From the NCBI RefSeq assembly GCF_014324365.1, contig NZ_QEIG01000014.1:124001-188000 (forward strand): a DNA stretch of 64,000 nt, in the 5' to 3' direction. Positions 15,943 through 24,589 of the stretch are shown here, piece after piece; positions within the stretch are counted from its first letter, which is position 1, and each line of letters starts with the position of its first letter. Below the pieces are notes generated by a model. The model saw nothing but the letters and a program-made list of their open reading frames with translations, did no database searches and was not told where the DNA came from. The DNA is from Algoriphagus sp. AK58 (lineage in GTDB: Bacteria > Bacteroidota > Bacteroidia > Cytophagales > Cyclobacteriaceae). Both the position numbers and the translations under genes were made by a program.

Positions 15943-17235
15943 TTATTTTACTTCCAGAATGTAGTAGTTTTTCTTTCCTTTTTGGATCAAAAGATACTTT
16001 CCTTGCAACAGATTGAAGCTCAATGGGGCATTGGGATCCGCTACTTTTTCTTTGTTGATACTTACCCCGCCACCTTGGATCATTTTGCGTGCTTCTCCTT
16101 TGGAAGGGAAGATTTGAGCATGGGTTTTTTCTCCGAAAAGATCCAATATATTTTCAATCGAGTTAAATTCTTCTTTGTTCAATTGAACCTGGGGCACACC
16201 TTCAAATACGGCCAGGAAAGTTCGCTCGTCCAAAGAGGCCAAGTCTTCTGTTGAAGATTTTCCGAATAGAATCTCGGAAGCCTTAACCGCCATTTCGTAG
16301 TCTTCCTGACTGTGAACCATAATGGTCACCTGCTTGGCGATTTCCTTTTGGAGCGTTCTCAGGTGAGGAGCTTGGGCATGCTCGGCTTCCAAGCTTTCGA
16401 TGGTGGATTGATCCAATACAGTGAAAATGCGGATATACTTAGATGCATCCTCATCCGACACATTCAGCCAAAACTGGTAGAAAGCATAAGGTGAAGTCTT
16501 TTCCGGATCGAGCCACACGGACCCACTTTCGGTTTTTCCGAATTTGGTGCCGTCTGCCTTGGTGATCAAGGGAACAGTCAAAGCAAAGGCACTTCCACTG
16601 CCCATTCTTCGGATGAGTTCCGTACCGGTGACGATATTTCCCCACTGATCCGAACCACCAAGCTGGATCGTGCAGTTGTTGTTTTTCCAGAGATGGTAGA
16701 AGTCATAGCCCTGAATCAATTGGTAGCTGAATTCAGTAAAGGAAAGTCCATTTCCATCTTCCAGTCTTCTTTTCACGCTGTCTTTGGACATCATATAATT
16801 GACCGTGATGTGCTTTCCTACGTCGCGGATAAAATCCAGGAAGGAAAACTGAGACATCCAGTCGTAATTATTTACCAGCTCTGCTTTATTAGAAGTGGCT
16901 CCTGAAAAGTCCAAAAATTTGGACAATTGTCCCTGAATGCATTTCACATTGTGATCCAATGTCGCTTTATCGAGGAGATTTCGTTCGGCAGATTTGAAGG
17001 AGGGGTCACCAATCATACCGGTGGCACCACCGACTAATGCAAAAGGCTTGTGACCTGCTCTTTGAAAATGAAGCAAAGTCATCACACCCACCAAGTGGCC
17101 GATATGCAGGGAATCTGCAGTAGGATCAAATCCCAAATAGGCCGAAGCCATTCCTTTGGCAAGGTGCTCCTCGATCTCTGGGGTCATGTCCTGAAGCATT
17201 CCTCTCCATCTCAGCTCTTGAATAAATGAATTCAT
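15943..17235 (-). CDS. tyrS: Tyrosyl-tRNA synthetase
   Basis: A 430-residue class I aminoacyl-tRNA synthetase of the TyrS-1 type. The HIGH motif is at 44-47 ([10 protein letters not shown]), the tyrosine site is in YLGFDPTA and [20 protein letters not shown] is the conserved QxGxSDQWGN motif, and the KMSKS equivalent is KFGKT. The C-terminal S4-like RNA-binding domain (about 360-425) contains [18 protein letters not shown]. It charges tRNA-Tyr in the cytoplasm. The gene stands alone, with a good -7 promoter box upstream and a terminator downstream. Confidence 0.97.
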   Translation of the reverse strand: MNSFIQELRWRGMLQDMTPEIEEHLAKGMASAYLGFDPTADSLHIGHLVGVMTLLHFQRAGHKPFALVGGATGMIGDPSFKSAERNLLDKATLDHNVKCIQGQLSKFLDFSGATSNKAELVNNYDWMSQFSFLDFIRDVGKHITVNYMMSKDSVKRRLEDGNGLSFTEFSYQLIQGYDFYHLWKNNNCTIQLGGSDQWGNIVTGTELIRRMGSGSAFALTVPLITKADGTKFGKTESGSVWLDPEKTSPYAFYQFWLNVSDEDASKYIRIFTVLDQSTIESLEAEHAQAPHLRTLQKEIAKQVTIMVHSQEDYEMAVKASEILFGKSSTEDLASLDERTFLAVFEGVPQVQLNKEEFNSIENILDLFGEKTHAQIFPSKGEARKMIQGGGVSINKEKVADPNAPLSFNLLQGKYLLIQKGKKNYYILEVK

Positions 17236-17263
17236 TGGAAAAAGGTCGTTTTTTAATTGCCCG

Positions 17264-17271
17264 CAAATATA
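17264..17271 (-). promoter_or_regulatory. Promoter -7 box for tyrS
   Basis: On the minus strand the sequence TATATTTG (plus CAAATATA at 17264-17271), followed by CGGG, is a perfect TAnnTTTG box 28 bases upstream of the tyrS ATG. The -33 element is weak (TTTCC). Confidence 0.55.
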
Positions 17272-17413
17272 GGGTTATCGGGGGAGTATGGAAATTTCCC
17301 GCTCACTTCAAATTTTTCAATGTAGAGGATTCTAAGAAGTATTACCACTCTTCAAAACAACCTTACAGGGCTTGGGTTTAATTGCTTACTTTCGCCAATT
17401 CCAATTGACATTT

Positions 17414-20400
17414 ATGAAAAAACGATTTCTATCCTTTGTTTTTGGGGTTTCACTGCTAGTTGGAAGTGAAGTTAATGCCCAAAACTCACCTAATTGGCTT
17501 CGCTATCCGGCTATTTCTCCTGATGGAAGCCAAATTGCTTTTACCTACAAAGGGGACCTTTACCTAGTTTCAAGTTCAGGGGGTAAAGCCACTCAATTGA
17601 CTTTTCATGAAGCGCATGATTTTAAGCCTGTGTGGTCTCGGGACGGGCAGCACATTGCTTTTGCTTCAGACCGATATGGCAATTTTGATGTGTTCATCAT
17701 GGGTGCAGATGGGGGAGAGGCGCAGCGATTAACCTATCACTCCACGGATGAAATGCCTTATGATTTCAGCTCAGATGGGCAGAAAGTGATTTTTGGTGCA
17801 GCTAGAATGGATCTGGCAGAGCATCGTCAATATCCTACCGGATCTCAGCCTGAATTGTATCAGGTTAATAAAAAAGGCGGTAGAGTGGATCAAGTTTGGA
17901 CTATTCCTGCGGAGTATGTGCAAAGCTCCAAGGATGGCTCCAAGATGATCTATCATGATAAAAAAGGAGGAGAAAACGAATGGAGAAAGCATCATCAGTC
18001 AGGCATTGCCCGAGACATTTGGATGTATGATGCTGCCAAAAATGAGCATGTGATGCTGACCAAGTTCTATGGCGAAGACCGTAATCCGGTTTTTTCACCT
18101 GACGAATCAGAAATCTTCTACCTCAGCGAGGCCAATGGCAGCTTCAATGTGTACAGTATGCCGGTAGCCAACCCAAATCAAACTCAGGCGCTGACTTCGT
18201 TTAAGAATTTCCCCGTTCGGTTTTTGTCCATAGCCAAGGATGGAACTATGAGCTTTAGCTATGACGGGGAATTGTACACGTTGAGAAAAGGCGGCGAACC
18301 TAAAAAACTGGAAGTTTCCATCGCCACCCAAGCCATTGCCAATCCAGACAATTTCATCTCTATCAATGGAGGAGTGCGCGAAATGTCCATTTCTCCTGAT
18401 GGAAAAGAAATTGCCTTTATTGCGAGAGGCGAGGTTTTTGTCACTTCGGTGGATGGTTCTTTGACCAAGCGAATCACCAATACCCCTGAGCAGGAGCGAT
18501 TTGTGGAGTTTGCTCCTGACGGGAAGTCAGTCATCTATGCCTCAGAGCGTGAGGGCAAGTGGCAGATATTCAAAAGTTCCAAAGTGAGAACGGAGGAGCC
18601 GTTTTTCTTCGCAGCTACCTTGTTGAAAGAAGAACCGATGGTGAGTGTAGCAGCGGATGCCTATTTGCCTAAATTTTCTCCGGACGGCAAGAAGCTGGCC
18701 TATGTTGAAGGAAGAAGAAGCCTGAAGGTGATGGATTTGGCCACAAAGGCGACGGTAACTTTGATGGGACCTGACTTACTTTTCCACATGAGCGATGGGG
18801 ATCAATATTTCACCTGGAGTCCAGATAGCAAGTGGCTCCTTGCCAGCTACCGACCTACGATGACCAATTCTGAAGTAGTGCTTTTGGATGCTTCCGGAAA
18901 AGAGAAAATGCGTAAGCTCACTCAAAGCGGGTATTCAGACGACAATGCGAAGTGGGTAAACGGTGGCAAACAAATGATTTGGTTTTCCAACCGGGATGGT
19001 CTGAGAAGCTATGCCACGAGCGGTCGAATGGAAGAGGATGTCTACACCTTGTTTTTCGATCAGGCAGCTTGGGATAAATTCCGATTGAGTAAGGAGGAGT
19101 TTGATTTGCTTAAAGAAATTGAAAAAGCTAAAAAACCGGAATCCAGCGAAGATAAATCCAAAACCGATTCAAAAACTGAGGAGAAAAAGACCGAAACTTT
19201 GGTATTCAACTGGGATGGGTTTGAGGATCGAAAGGCCCGATTAACCATTCATTCTTCCATTATGGGGGATGCAGTACTATCCAAAGACGGAGAAAAACTC
19301 TACTACCTCGCCCGATTCGAAAAAGGAATGAATCTTTGGTCTACCAATTTGAGAACCAAAGAAACCAAGCAGGAAATTGCCTTAGATGCCAACTCAGGAC
19401 GCTTGTTTTGGGATAAGGAACAGAAGAACCTCTTTCTCCTTGCGGATGGAAGTATAGCCAAAATCAATCCGGAGGGCATGAAGCGTGAGTCCATTAAGAT
19501 TGCAGGGGAGATGACCTTTGACAAGAATGCCGAGACTGCTCATCTTTTTGAGCATGTGTGGTTAAGAACAAAGGGGATTTTCTATACACCTGACATGCAT
19601 GGAATTGATTGGAATGCCATCAAGCCAGCCTATCAAAAATATTTACCACATATTGGCAACAGCTATGAATTTGCGGAGCTTCTTTCCGAAATGATCGGTG
19701 AGCTCAACGTTTCCCACGCCGGAGCGAGATTTAGCAGGTCTGTGCCAATGGCTGACGCCACAGGTGCCCTTGGTGTATTCTTTGACTACAAACACTCCGG
19801 AAACGGAATAAAAGTGACCGAAGTCATTACAGGAGGACCGTTGGATAAAGCAGATATAAAAGTCGTTCCTGGAATGATCATCGAGCGAATTGATGGGGAA
19901 TTGATCACTCCTGAACTGGATTTTGCAAAGCTGCTCAACAGAAAAGCGGATAAGTTTACCTTGATTGAAGTATTGGATCCCAATACCAATGCAAGAATTC
20001 AGTACACCATTAAGCCGATTACTTTGGCTGCGGAGAGTCAGTTACTCTACAAGCGTTGGGTGAAAAAAAACCAGGAAGAAGTGGAAAGATTAAGTGGTGG
20101 AAAGCTGGGCTATGTCCATATCCCGGGTATGAGTGACGGACCTTATCGAAATGTCTACGAGGATATGCTTGGTAAGTATTTTGAGAAGGATGGAATTGTT
20201 GTGGATACGCGATTCAACGGAGGTGGTGACCTGGTTGCAGATTTGGCTATGTTCTTTACCGGAGAGTCTTTCTTGACCTATGCCACTGCAGATAAAGTGG
20301 TAGGAGGAGAGCCTACCTCTCGATGGACCAAACCTACTTTGGCCATGTTCAATGAAGCTAATTACTCTGATGGTCATTGCTTTGCTTGTGGCTATACTGA

Positions 20401-20650
20401 TTTGAAAATCGGAAAGACTGTGGGAATGCCTACACCTGGAACCTGTTCTTTTGCAGGATGGGAAAGTCTTCCAGATGGAACCCGCTGGGGCGCGGTGCCG
20501 ATTTCTGCGAAAAACAAAGCAGGGGAATGGTTAGAAAACAACGAAACCCGTCCTCAGTTTGAAGTGAAAAATATGCCTGGAAAAATCGATAAAGGGATAG
20601 ATCAACAGCTTGAAAAAGCAGTGGAAGAACTGCTCAAAGATATCAACTAA
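17414..20650 (+). CDS. Tricorn-like S41 family peptidase with beta-propeller
   Basis: The ATG at 17414 is chosen because it starts a clear signal peptide (MKKRFLSFVFGVSLLVGSEV, cut near NAQ); the frame itself extends further back. The 1078-residue protein is exported. Residues about 30-620 hold repeated PD40/WD40-type blades (such as ISPDGSQIAFTYKG, WSRDGQHIAFASDR, FSPDGKKLAYVEG), a tricorn-type propeller with a Lys/Glu-rich insert (EKAKKPESSEDKSK). Then come a tricorn C1-like part, a PDZ domain (about 780-870: VITGGPLDKADI, PGMIIERIDGE) and the S41 catalytic core (GYVHIPGMSD, DTRFNGGGD, TPGTCSFAGW with the likely nucleophile Ser). It degrades peptides in the periplasm. It is a single-gene unit with a strong terminator. 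Confidence 0.92.
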   Translation: MKKRFLSFVFGVSLLVGSEVNAQNSPNWLRYPAISPDGSQIAFTYKGDLYLVSSSGGKATQLTFHEAHDFKPVWSRDGQHIAFASDRYGNFDVFIMGADGGEAQRLTYHSTDEMPYDFSSDGQKVIFGAARMDLAEHRQYPTGSQPELYQVNKKGGRVDQVWTIPAEYVQSSKDGSKMIYHDKKGGENEWRKHHQSGIARDIWMYDAAKNEHVMLTKFYGEDRNPVFSPDESEIFYLSEANGSFNVYSMPVANPNQTQALTSFKNFPVRFLSIAKDGTMSFSYDGELYTLRKGGEPKKLEVSIATQAIANPDNFISINGGVREMSISPDGKEIAFIARGEVFVTSVDGSLTKRITNTPEQERFVEFAPDGKSVIYASEREGKWQIFKSSKVRTEEPFFFAATLLKEEPMVSVAADAYLPKFSPDGKKLAYVEGRRSLKVMDLATKATVTLMGPDLLFHMSDGDQYFTWSPDSKWLLASYRPTMTNSEVVLLDASGKEKMRKLTQSGYSDDNAKWVNGGKQMIWFSNRDGLRSYATSGRMEEDVYTLFFDQAAWDKFRLSKEEFDLLKEIEKAKKPESSEDKSKTDSKTEEKKTETLVFNWDGFEDRKARLTIHSSIMGDAVLSKDGEKLYYLARFEKGMNLWSTNLRTKETKQEIALDANSGRLFWDKEQKNLFLLADGSIAKINPEGMKRESIKIAGEMTFDKNAETAHLFEHVWLRTKGIFYTPDMHGIDWNAIKPAYQKYLPHIGNSYEFAELLSEMIGELNVSHAGARFSRSVPMADATGALGVFFDYKHSGNGIKVTEVITGGPLDKADIKVVPGMIIERIDGELITPELDFAKLLNRKADKFTLIEVLDPNTNARIQYTIKPITLAAESQLLYKRWVKKNQEEVERLSGGKLGYVHIPGMSDGPYRNVYEDMLGKYFEKDGIVVDTRFNGGGDLVADLAMFFTGESFLTYATADKVVGGEPTSRWTKPTLAMFNEANYSDGHCFACGYTDLKIGKTVGMPTPGTCSFAGWESLPDGTRWGAVPISAKNKAGEWLENNETRPQFEVKNMPGKIDKGIDQQLEKAVEELLKDIN

Positions 20651-20653
20651 AAC

Positions 20654-20686
20654 AAGAAACCCCGGTCCAAAAGGCCGGGGTTTCTT
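20654..20686. terminator. Intrinsic terminator after the S41 peptidase
   Basis: AAGAAACCCCGG at 20654-20665 and CCGGGGTTTCTT at 20675-20686 form a perfect 12-bp GC-rich stem with a 9-base loop. It lies between convergent genes and can serve both. Confidence 0.85.
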
Positions 20687-20710
20687 AATTGCTTATCCAC
20701 GTTGAGTATT

Positions 20711-21040
20711 TTACTGGTATTGCTTAGTGTTCAGTGATTCATCGTTTTTGAAAAACTGAGTCATCTTTGCAAAAGAACTGTCGAAGTAACCTTCCAGCAT
20801 CCTTTTAATGATGAATGTTCTGTATTCATCTTTAGAAACGATTGGAAAATATTCGTGGCTCTTGCCATAAGACTTGTGACTTACAAAGCCTTTTCTTTCA
20901 AGAATTCTTACAATGGTAGATACCGTGTTGTAAGCAGGTTTTGGTTCAGTCATGGGTGTTAGGATATCTTTCACGAAGCCTCGCTCAATATCCCAGAGGA
21001 TTTGCATAATTTCCTCTTCAGCTCTGGTTAATGGTTTCAT
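20711..21040 (-). CDS. BlaI/MecI/CopY family repressor
   Basis: A 109-residue winged-helix protein of the penicillinase-repressor family: the N-terminus LTRAEEEIMQILWDIERGFV, then helix-turn-helix and wing YNTVSTIVRILERKGFVSHK and the dimer part GYFDSSFAKMTQFFKND. It is a little shorter than typical BlaI (120-128). The proteolytic sensor gene blaR1/mecR1 (M56 peptidase), which usually follows, is absent: the next genes are the unrelated S41 peptidase (convergent) and a desaturase. It may be controlled by another protease or may regulate genes elsewhere. Confidence 0.88.
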   Translation of the reverse strand: MKPLTRAEEEIMQILWDIERGFVKDILTPMTEPKPAYNTVSTIVRILERKGFVSHKSYGKSHEYFPIVSKDEYRTFIIKRMLEGYFDSSFAKMTQFFKNDESLNTKQYQ

Positions 21041-21172
21041 AATGTGTTAAGTTTTAAATCTGTAGAAAATTATTGGTTTAGTTTCTGATAAGCAAAATAT
21101 TTTTTGAATTTATTTTTACTATTTAGTTGAAAGAAGTTCTAAACATCTGAAAACCAATTAACAAGCATAAAA

Positions 21173-21195
21173 AAAGCCACCGGTTTGGTGGCTTT
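21173..21195 (-). terminator. Terminator of the desaturase gene
   Basis: AAAGCCACC at 21173-21181 pairs with GGTGGCTTT at 21187-21195 around a 5-base loop. On the minus strand it is followed by a run of seven Ts, a good intrinsic terminator for the gene at 21218. Confidence 0.8.
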
Positions 21196-21217
21196 GGTAT
21201 TTAAATGTTTGAAGAAA

Positions 21218-21967
21218 TTATGCAGTCCTGAGTTTGATTATTCCAGTAGCATGCAAAAGCTTAACCACAGGATAAGTCGGATCAAATTCATACCATTTTA
21301 CTGCAAAGTTGGGTCTGTTTGGAAGTTTGTGATGATTGTTTTGGAAGAGTTCCCCAAGCATCAAAACGTCCAGCAATAATGAGTTTTTGGATTGGTCATT
21401 GTTATCAAAATTGGAATAACCATACTTATGCCCACTCCAGTTTACAATGGCACCGTGTACAGGGCCCATTAAAAAATGGATTGGCAAAAGGAAATACATC
21501 CACCAATGCGTACCAGGCAATTCAAACACTGAGATGCAAAGGATGTAGACGAGTACATAGAATACTCCCCAACCCAGTCTTACCGCCATGTTATCCGCAA
21601 ATTTGTCAAACTTGCCCCAGTCAGGAATGTCTTTTGAGAATCTCTCTTCCGGTTTAAGTTTGAAACTGAAGTAATCGTTGTAGATATTTTTTGTTTTCCA
21701 CATCATCGTGAATAGGTTTTCTGTATGATGTGGGCTGTGTGGATCTTTTGGCGTATCAGAGTAGGCATGATGCATGCGGTGAAGAATCGCATAGGCCCTT
21801 GGTGAAAGGTAGGAGCTACCTTGCCAAATCCAGGTAAAGAAGTAAAAGAATTTTTCCCAGAATTTGCTCATCACAAACATTTGGTGAGCGGCGTAACGGT
21901 GAAGAAAGAAACTCTGGCAAAACAGGGAGAAATACCAGTGTAACAGGAAGAAGATAATGATAATCAC
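21218..21967 (-). CDS. Acyl-CoA/fatty-acid desaturase (Delta-9 type)
   Basis: A membrane desaturase of about 249 residues that inserts a double bond into acyl chains using di-iron chemistry. The His boxes are visible: HRYAAH, HRMHH (in LHRMHHAYSDTPKDPHSP) and NNHHKLPNR, with membrane helices before, between and after. The start is uncertain. There is no ATG before the first His box. The longest frame begins at a TTG (21994), but that TTG is the end of a perfect TATCTTTG promoter box, so translation from it is unlikely. The GTG at 21967 gives an N-terminus starting in the first membrane helix (VIIIIFFLLHWYFSLFCQSF) and is preferred. ATT codons nearby are alternatives. The likely role is control of membrane fluidity. 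Confidence 0.88.
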   Translation of the reverse strand: MIIIIFFLLHWYFSLFCQSFFLHRYAAHQMFVMSKFWEKFFYFFTWIWQGSSYLSPRAYAILHRMHHAYSDTPKDPHSPHHTENLFTMMWKTKNIYNDYFSFKLKPEERFSKDIPDWGKFDKFADNMAVRLGWGVFYVLVYILCISVFELPGTHWWMYFLLPIHFLMGPVHGAIVNWSGHKYGYSNFDNNDQSKNSLLLDVLMLGELFQNNHHKLPNRPNFAVKWYEFDPTYPVVKLLHATGIIKLRTA

Positions 21968-21991
21968 TCGGGTAATAGTTTGATTTTTTGA

Positions 21992-21999
21992 CAAAGATA
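21992..21999 (-). promoter_or_regulatory. Promoter -7 box for the desaturase gene
   Basis: The minus strand reads TATCTTTG here, a perfect TAnnTTTG box. No TTG is found at the expected -33 distance. The expected transcription start is about 21985, just before the GTG start at 21967, giving a very short leader. Confidence 0.5.
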
Positions 22000-22104
22000 A
22001 GTTTTGGACGTTAATAATTCCTTAATTTACATATATGGCAGTTTACTTTTGAGGTGATTTTAATCAGTTTTGTAAAATAGGAAGATCTTTTATTACAGAT
22101 AGCT

Positions 22105-22470
22105 ATGAGCGATCAAAAAAAGTCAACGTCGATTCTGGTAAAAATTTTGGTAGGAGGAATTTCCGTATTGATTGCAGATTATTTTCTTAGCGGGGTTTCT
22201 TTAGACAGCTGGATCACTGGGTTTCTTTTAGCAGCCGTGATTATTCTGATCAATTTTACACTGAAGCCAATTATGGTGTTTCTCACTTTCCCGATTACTT
22301 TGGTCACATTTGGTTTGTTTTTATTGGTAATCAATGCTTTGGTGATTTTGATGGCTGCTGAGTTGATTCCCGGTTTTACGGTAAATGGATTTTGGTGGGC
22401 TTTGGGATTTGCAGTCGTACTAAGTTTGATAAACGGGATTTTTGGAAATACATTGGATTCAGATCGCTAA
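22105..22470 (+). CDS. Phage holin family (PF04020-type) membrane protein
   Basis: A 121-residue protein that is nearly all membrane: four predicted helices (ILVKILVGGISVLIADYF, WITGFLLAAVIILINF, VFLTFPITLVTFGLFLLVIN, GFWWALGFAVVLSLING). The pattern with LKPIMVFLTFPIT matches the small four-helix family called phage holin family 4 superfamily, which is chromosomal and widespread; the name does not show a lysis role. No phage genes are near. The function is unknown. Its end overlaps the convergent gene at 22459 by 12 bases. Confidence 0.8.
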   Translation: MSDQKKSTSILVKILVGGISVLIADYFLSGVSLDSWITGFLLAAVIILINFTLKPIMVFLTFPITLVTFGLFLLVINALVILMAAELIPGFTVNGFWWALGFAVVLSLINGIFGNTLDSDR

Positions 22471-22881
22471 GGTTTTATCACCCTCTCTTCGGTAAGCTTT
22501 TCTTTCTCCTGTTTTGCTTAATACATAAATCAATGGACCAAGGGTAGGCCTTACTGAAACGATTAAAACAGATTTTTCCTCTTTCAGAGGATCTCCTTCA
22601 TTTATTTTCACTTCCTGGATCGAAAGAGATGCCTTTGGGATGCAAAATTCATTATTGGCAGCATCCACCATATATCTCTCTTCTTCAGGATCAATTCCGG
22701 TAATTTTCTTTTGATCAGACGTGCCGATTAGGATTAGTCCACCTTCTGTATTGGCCATAGCTGAGATGGTCTTTGCTATTTTTTCTTTCGAAGTTATTTT
22801 CTGTTTGAAATCCAGGGATTTACCTTCTTTTTCCTTTAGCAGTTTATTAACAAAATCCTGATCAAATTTTTTTGAAAACAT
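22459..22881 (-). CDS. AlbA_2 / Schlafen-type putative DNA-binding protein
   Basis: A 140-residue protein with the pattern of the AlbA_2 (AAA_4) domain found in Schlafen-like and putative transcriptional regulator proteins: LLKEKEGKSLDFKQKITSKE, KTISAMANTEGGLILIGTSD and later VLIVSVRPTLGPLIYV with a basic end (ERKAYRREGDKT). The C-terminal winged-helix part of longer relatives is absent, so this is a domain-only form. Nucleic-acid binding is likely; the target is unknown. Its 3' end overlaps the membrane protein gene on the other strand by 12 bases. Confidence 0.8.
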   Translation of the reverse strand: MFSKKFDQDFVNKLLKEKEGKSLDFKQKITSKEKIAKTISAMANTEGGLILIGTSDQKKITGIDPEEERYMVDAANNEFCIPKASLSIQEVKINEGDPLKEEKSVLIVSVRPTLGPLIYVLSKTGERKAYRREGDKTLAI

Positions 22882-22975
22882 TTTATTACTTTACTTTCTA
22901 CAACTATATTAATACTTCTTACGCTAAGCCCAGAAACGAATGAGAAATCTTGTTGCAATTAAAAATTTTTAAGCC

Positions 22976-23533
22976 ATGCCTTTCAGTAACCCAGGATTTG
23001 ATCCAAAAAATATTGAAAACTTAAAAGCAGAATTGAAAAATTCAGGTAAATCTTTCAAAGTGATTCCTGATGATGAAAATTCGGATGAGTTTGTCAACTT
23101 CTATTTTATAGGAAAATATGAAGGCCGTGAAGTAATCTACGACGCAGCCCTTTACACTTTGAGATTGCATCATGCCAGCGAAGTATATGAACTGGCAGAG
23201 CACGAAGCAGCCAAAAAGTTCCCGAATTTCAAAGGAATCAATTATGAGGAAGACGAAAACGGGAATATGAAACCCCTTTCCAGCGAAGAGGAAGAGATTG
23301 GCTGGTTTATCACAGAGATCATCATGGATTTGGAAGAGGAGGAAGCAGTAAAAGTTCAGGAGTTTGTGGATATCGACACCAATCATGATTATGGCATTGG
23401 TCTGGATGCCGCTTTGAATGTGGAAGAAATCAACGAAAAAGTAGTTGCCAAATTCATCCAAGAATTCAATGATGATACGCTTGTATTAGATGAAACGCTT
23501 TATTCTTTCCAAACAGAGGAGGATGAAATTTGA
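22976..23533 (+). CDS. Conserved acidic protein of unknown function
   Basis: A 185-residue soluble protein, acidic (runs such as SSEEEEIGWF and MDLEEEEAVKVQEF), without signal peptide or membrane helix. It has regular alpha/beta content (FVNFYFIGKYEGREVIYDAA, LRLHHASEVYELAEHEAAKK). I do not recognise a domain. It lies upstream of the deacetylase-fold gene with a 58-base gap on the same strand, which could be an operon. Confidence 0.75.
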   Translation: MPFSNPGFDPKNIENLKAELKNSGKSFKVIPDDENSDEFVNFYFIGKYEGREVIYDAALYTLRLHHASEVYELAEHEAAKKFPNFKGINYEEDENGNMKPLSSEEEEIGWFITEIIMDLEEEEAVKVQEFVDIDTNHDYGIGLDAALNVEEINEKVVAKFIQEFNDDTLVLDETLYSFQTEEDEI

Positions 23534-23591
23534 ATTTTTTTAATCCTTCAAAACATACCTTTGCGGCGTTGGTTATACCGACGCTTTTTTT

Positions 23592-24494
23592 ATGCTCAAA
23601 ATCGCCTGGTCTACCGCTTATTCTCATCCGTTGCCTGCTGGCCATCGCTTTCCGATGGAGAAGTATCAGCTCTTGCCCGAACAGCTCAAATATGAAGGGA
23701 CGCTGGAGGACATTAATTTCTTTGAACCCCAAGCGCTGGATGATAAATGGATCCTAAATACGCACAGACCAGTGTATTTTCAGAAATTAAAAAGCCTCCA
23801 ATTGTCTAAGTCGGAGATTCGAGCCACAGGATTTCCTCTGAGTAAAGAATTGGTCGATCGAGAGATACAAATTGCTGGCGGTTCGGTTCAGGCTGCTCTT
23901 TTTGCTTTGGAATATGGGATTGGGATGAACATTGCCGGCGGGACTCACCATGCTTTTTCGGATCGGGGAGAAGGATTTTGTCTTCTAAATGACATTGCAA
24001 TCACTGCCAATTATTTAATTGAAAATCAATTGGCCCATCGAATACTTGTGGTGGATTTGGATGTGCATCAGGGAAACGGGACTGCTGAACTTTTTCAGGA
24101 AAGTAAGGAAGTTTTTACCTTCAGCATACATGGAGAAAAAAACTATCCCCACCGAAAGGAGCGATCCCACTTGGATATAGGACTTCCTGATGGAACGCAA
24201 GACAAGGATTACCTGAGCATATTGGAGAAAAACCTAAAATTCATTTTGGACCGGTTTTCCCCTGATTTTATCATTTATCAATGCGGGGTGGATGTTTTGG
24301 CTACTGATCAACTCGGAAGATTGGGCATGACTCTTTCAGGTGTAAATGCCCGCGATCGCATGGTTTTGCAATTGGCCAAAGAAATCAAGGCTCCCATCAT
24401 GTGCTGCATGGGAGGTGGATATTCCAAACAGATTAAGGATATCATTGAAGCTCATGCTCAAGTGTACAGGCTAGCACAGGAGCTTTATTTCTAG
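23592..24494 (+). CDS. Histone deacetylase-fold enzyme (AcuC/acetylpolyamine amidohydrolase-like)
   Basis: A 300-residue zinc hydrolase of the arginase/deacetylase fold. The residues are all visible: the tandem His GGTHHAF (His119/His120), FCLLND, the zinc site DLDVHQGNGT (Asp155? and Asp157/His159), the second zinc Asp in QCGVDVLATDQLGRL, and the catalytic Tyr loop MGGGYS. Members remove acetyl groups from acetyl-lysine, acetoin-related proteins or acetylpolyamines. This is the short bacterial type without extra domains and should be cytoplasmic. A deoxyhypusine-synthase-like enzyme lies 0.9 kb downstream, so a polyamine substrate is a fair guess, but protein deacetylation cannot be excluded. 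Confidence 0.9.
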   Translation: MLKIAWSTAYSHPLPAGHRFPMEKYQLLPEQLKYEGTLEDINFFEPQALDDKWILNTHRPVYFQKLKSLQLSKSEIRATGFPLSKELVDREIQIAGGSVQAALFALEYGIGMNIAGGTHHAFSDRGEGFCLLNDIAITANYLIENQLAHRILVVDLDVHQGNGTAELFQESKEVFTFSIHGEKNYPHRKERSHLDIGLPDGTQDKDYLSILEKNLKFILDRFSPDFIIYQCGVDVLATDQLGRLGMTLSGVNARDRMVLQLAKEIKAPIMCCMGGGYSKQIKDIIEAHAQVYRLAQELYF

Positions 24495-24533
24495 ACTTTA
24501 ACGCTAATTAACTGACTAAAAAACGGGTGCCTC

Positions 24534-24562
24534 TTGCAAAATGAATACTTTATTTATATTTG
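24534..24562 (+). promoter_or_regulatory. Bacteroidota promoter of the OmpH-like gene
   Basis: TTG at 24534-24536, an 18-base spacer, and TATATTTG at 24555-24562 match the sigma-A consensus of Bacteroidota (TTG-N17-20-TAnnTTTG). The expected start of transcription is near 24569, about 20 bases before the GTG start at 24590. Confidence 0.75.
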
Positions 24563-24589
24563 CGGCCTGTCAACCATAATCAATTAAAA

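Noticed and set aside
22105-22470. Phage holin as evidence of a prophage
   Set aside because: The family name is misleading; the gene is flanked by ordinary chromosomal genes and there is no lysin, capsid or integrase.
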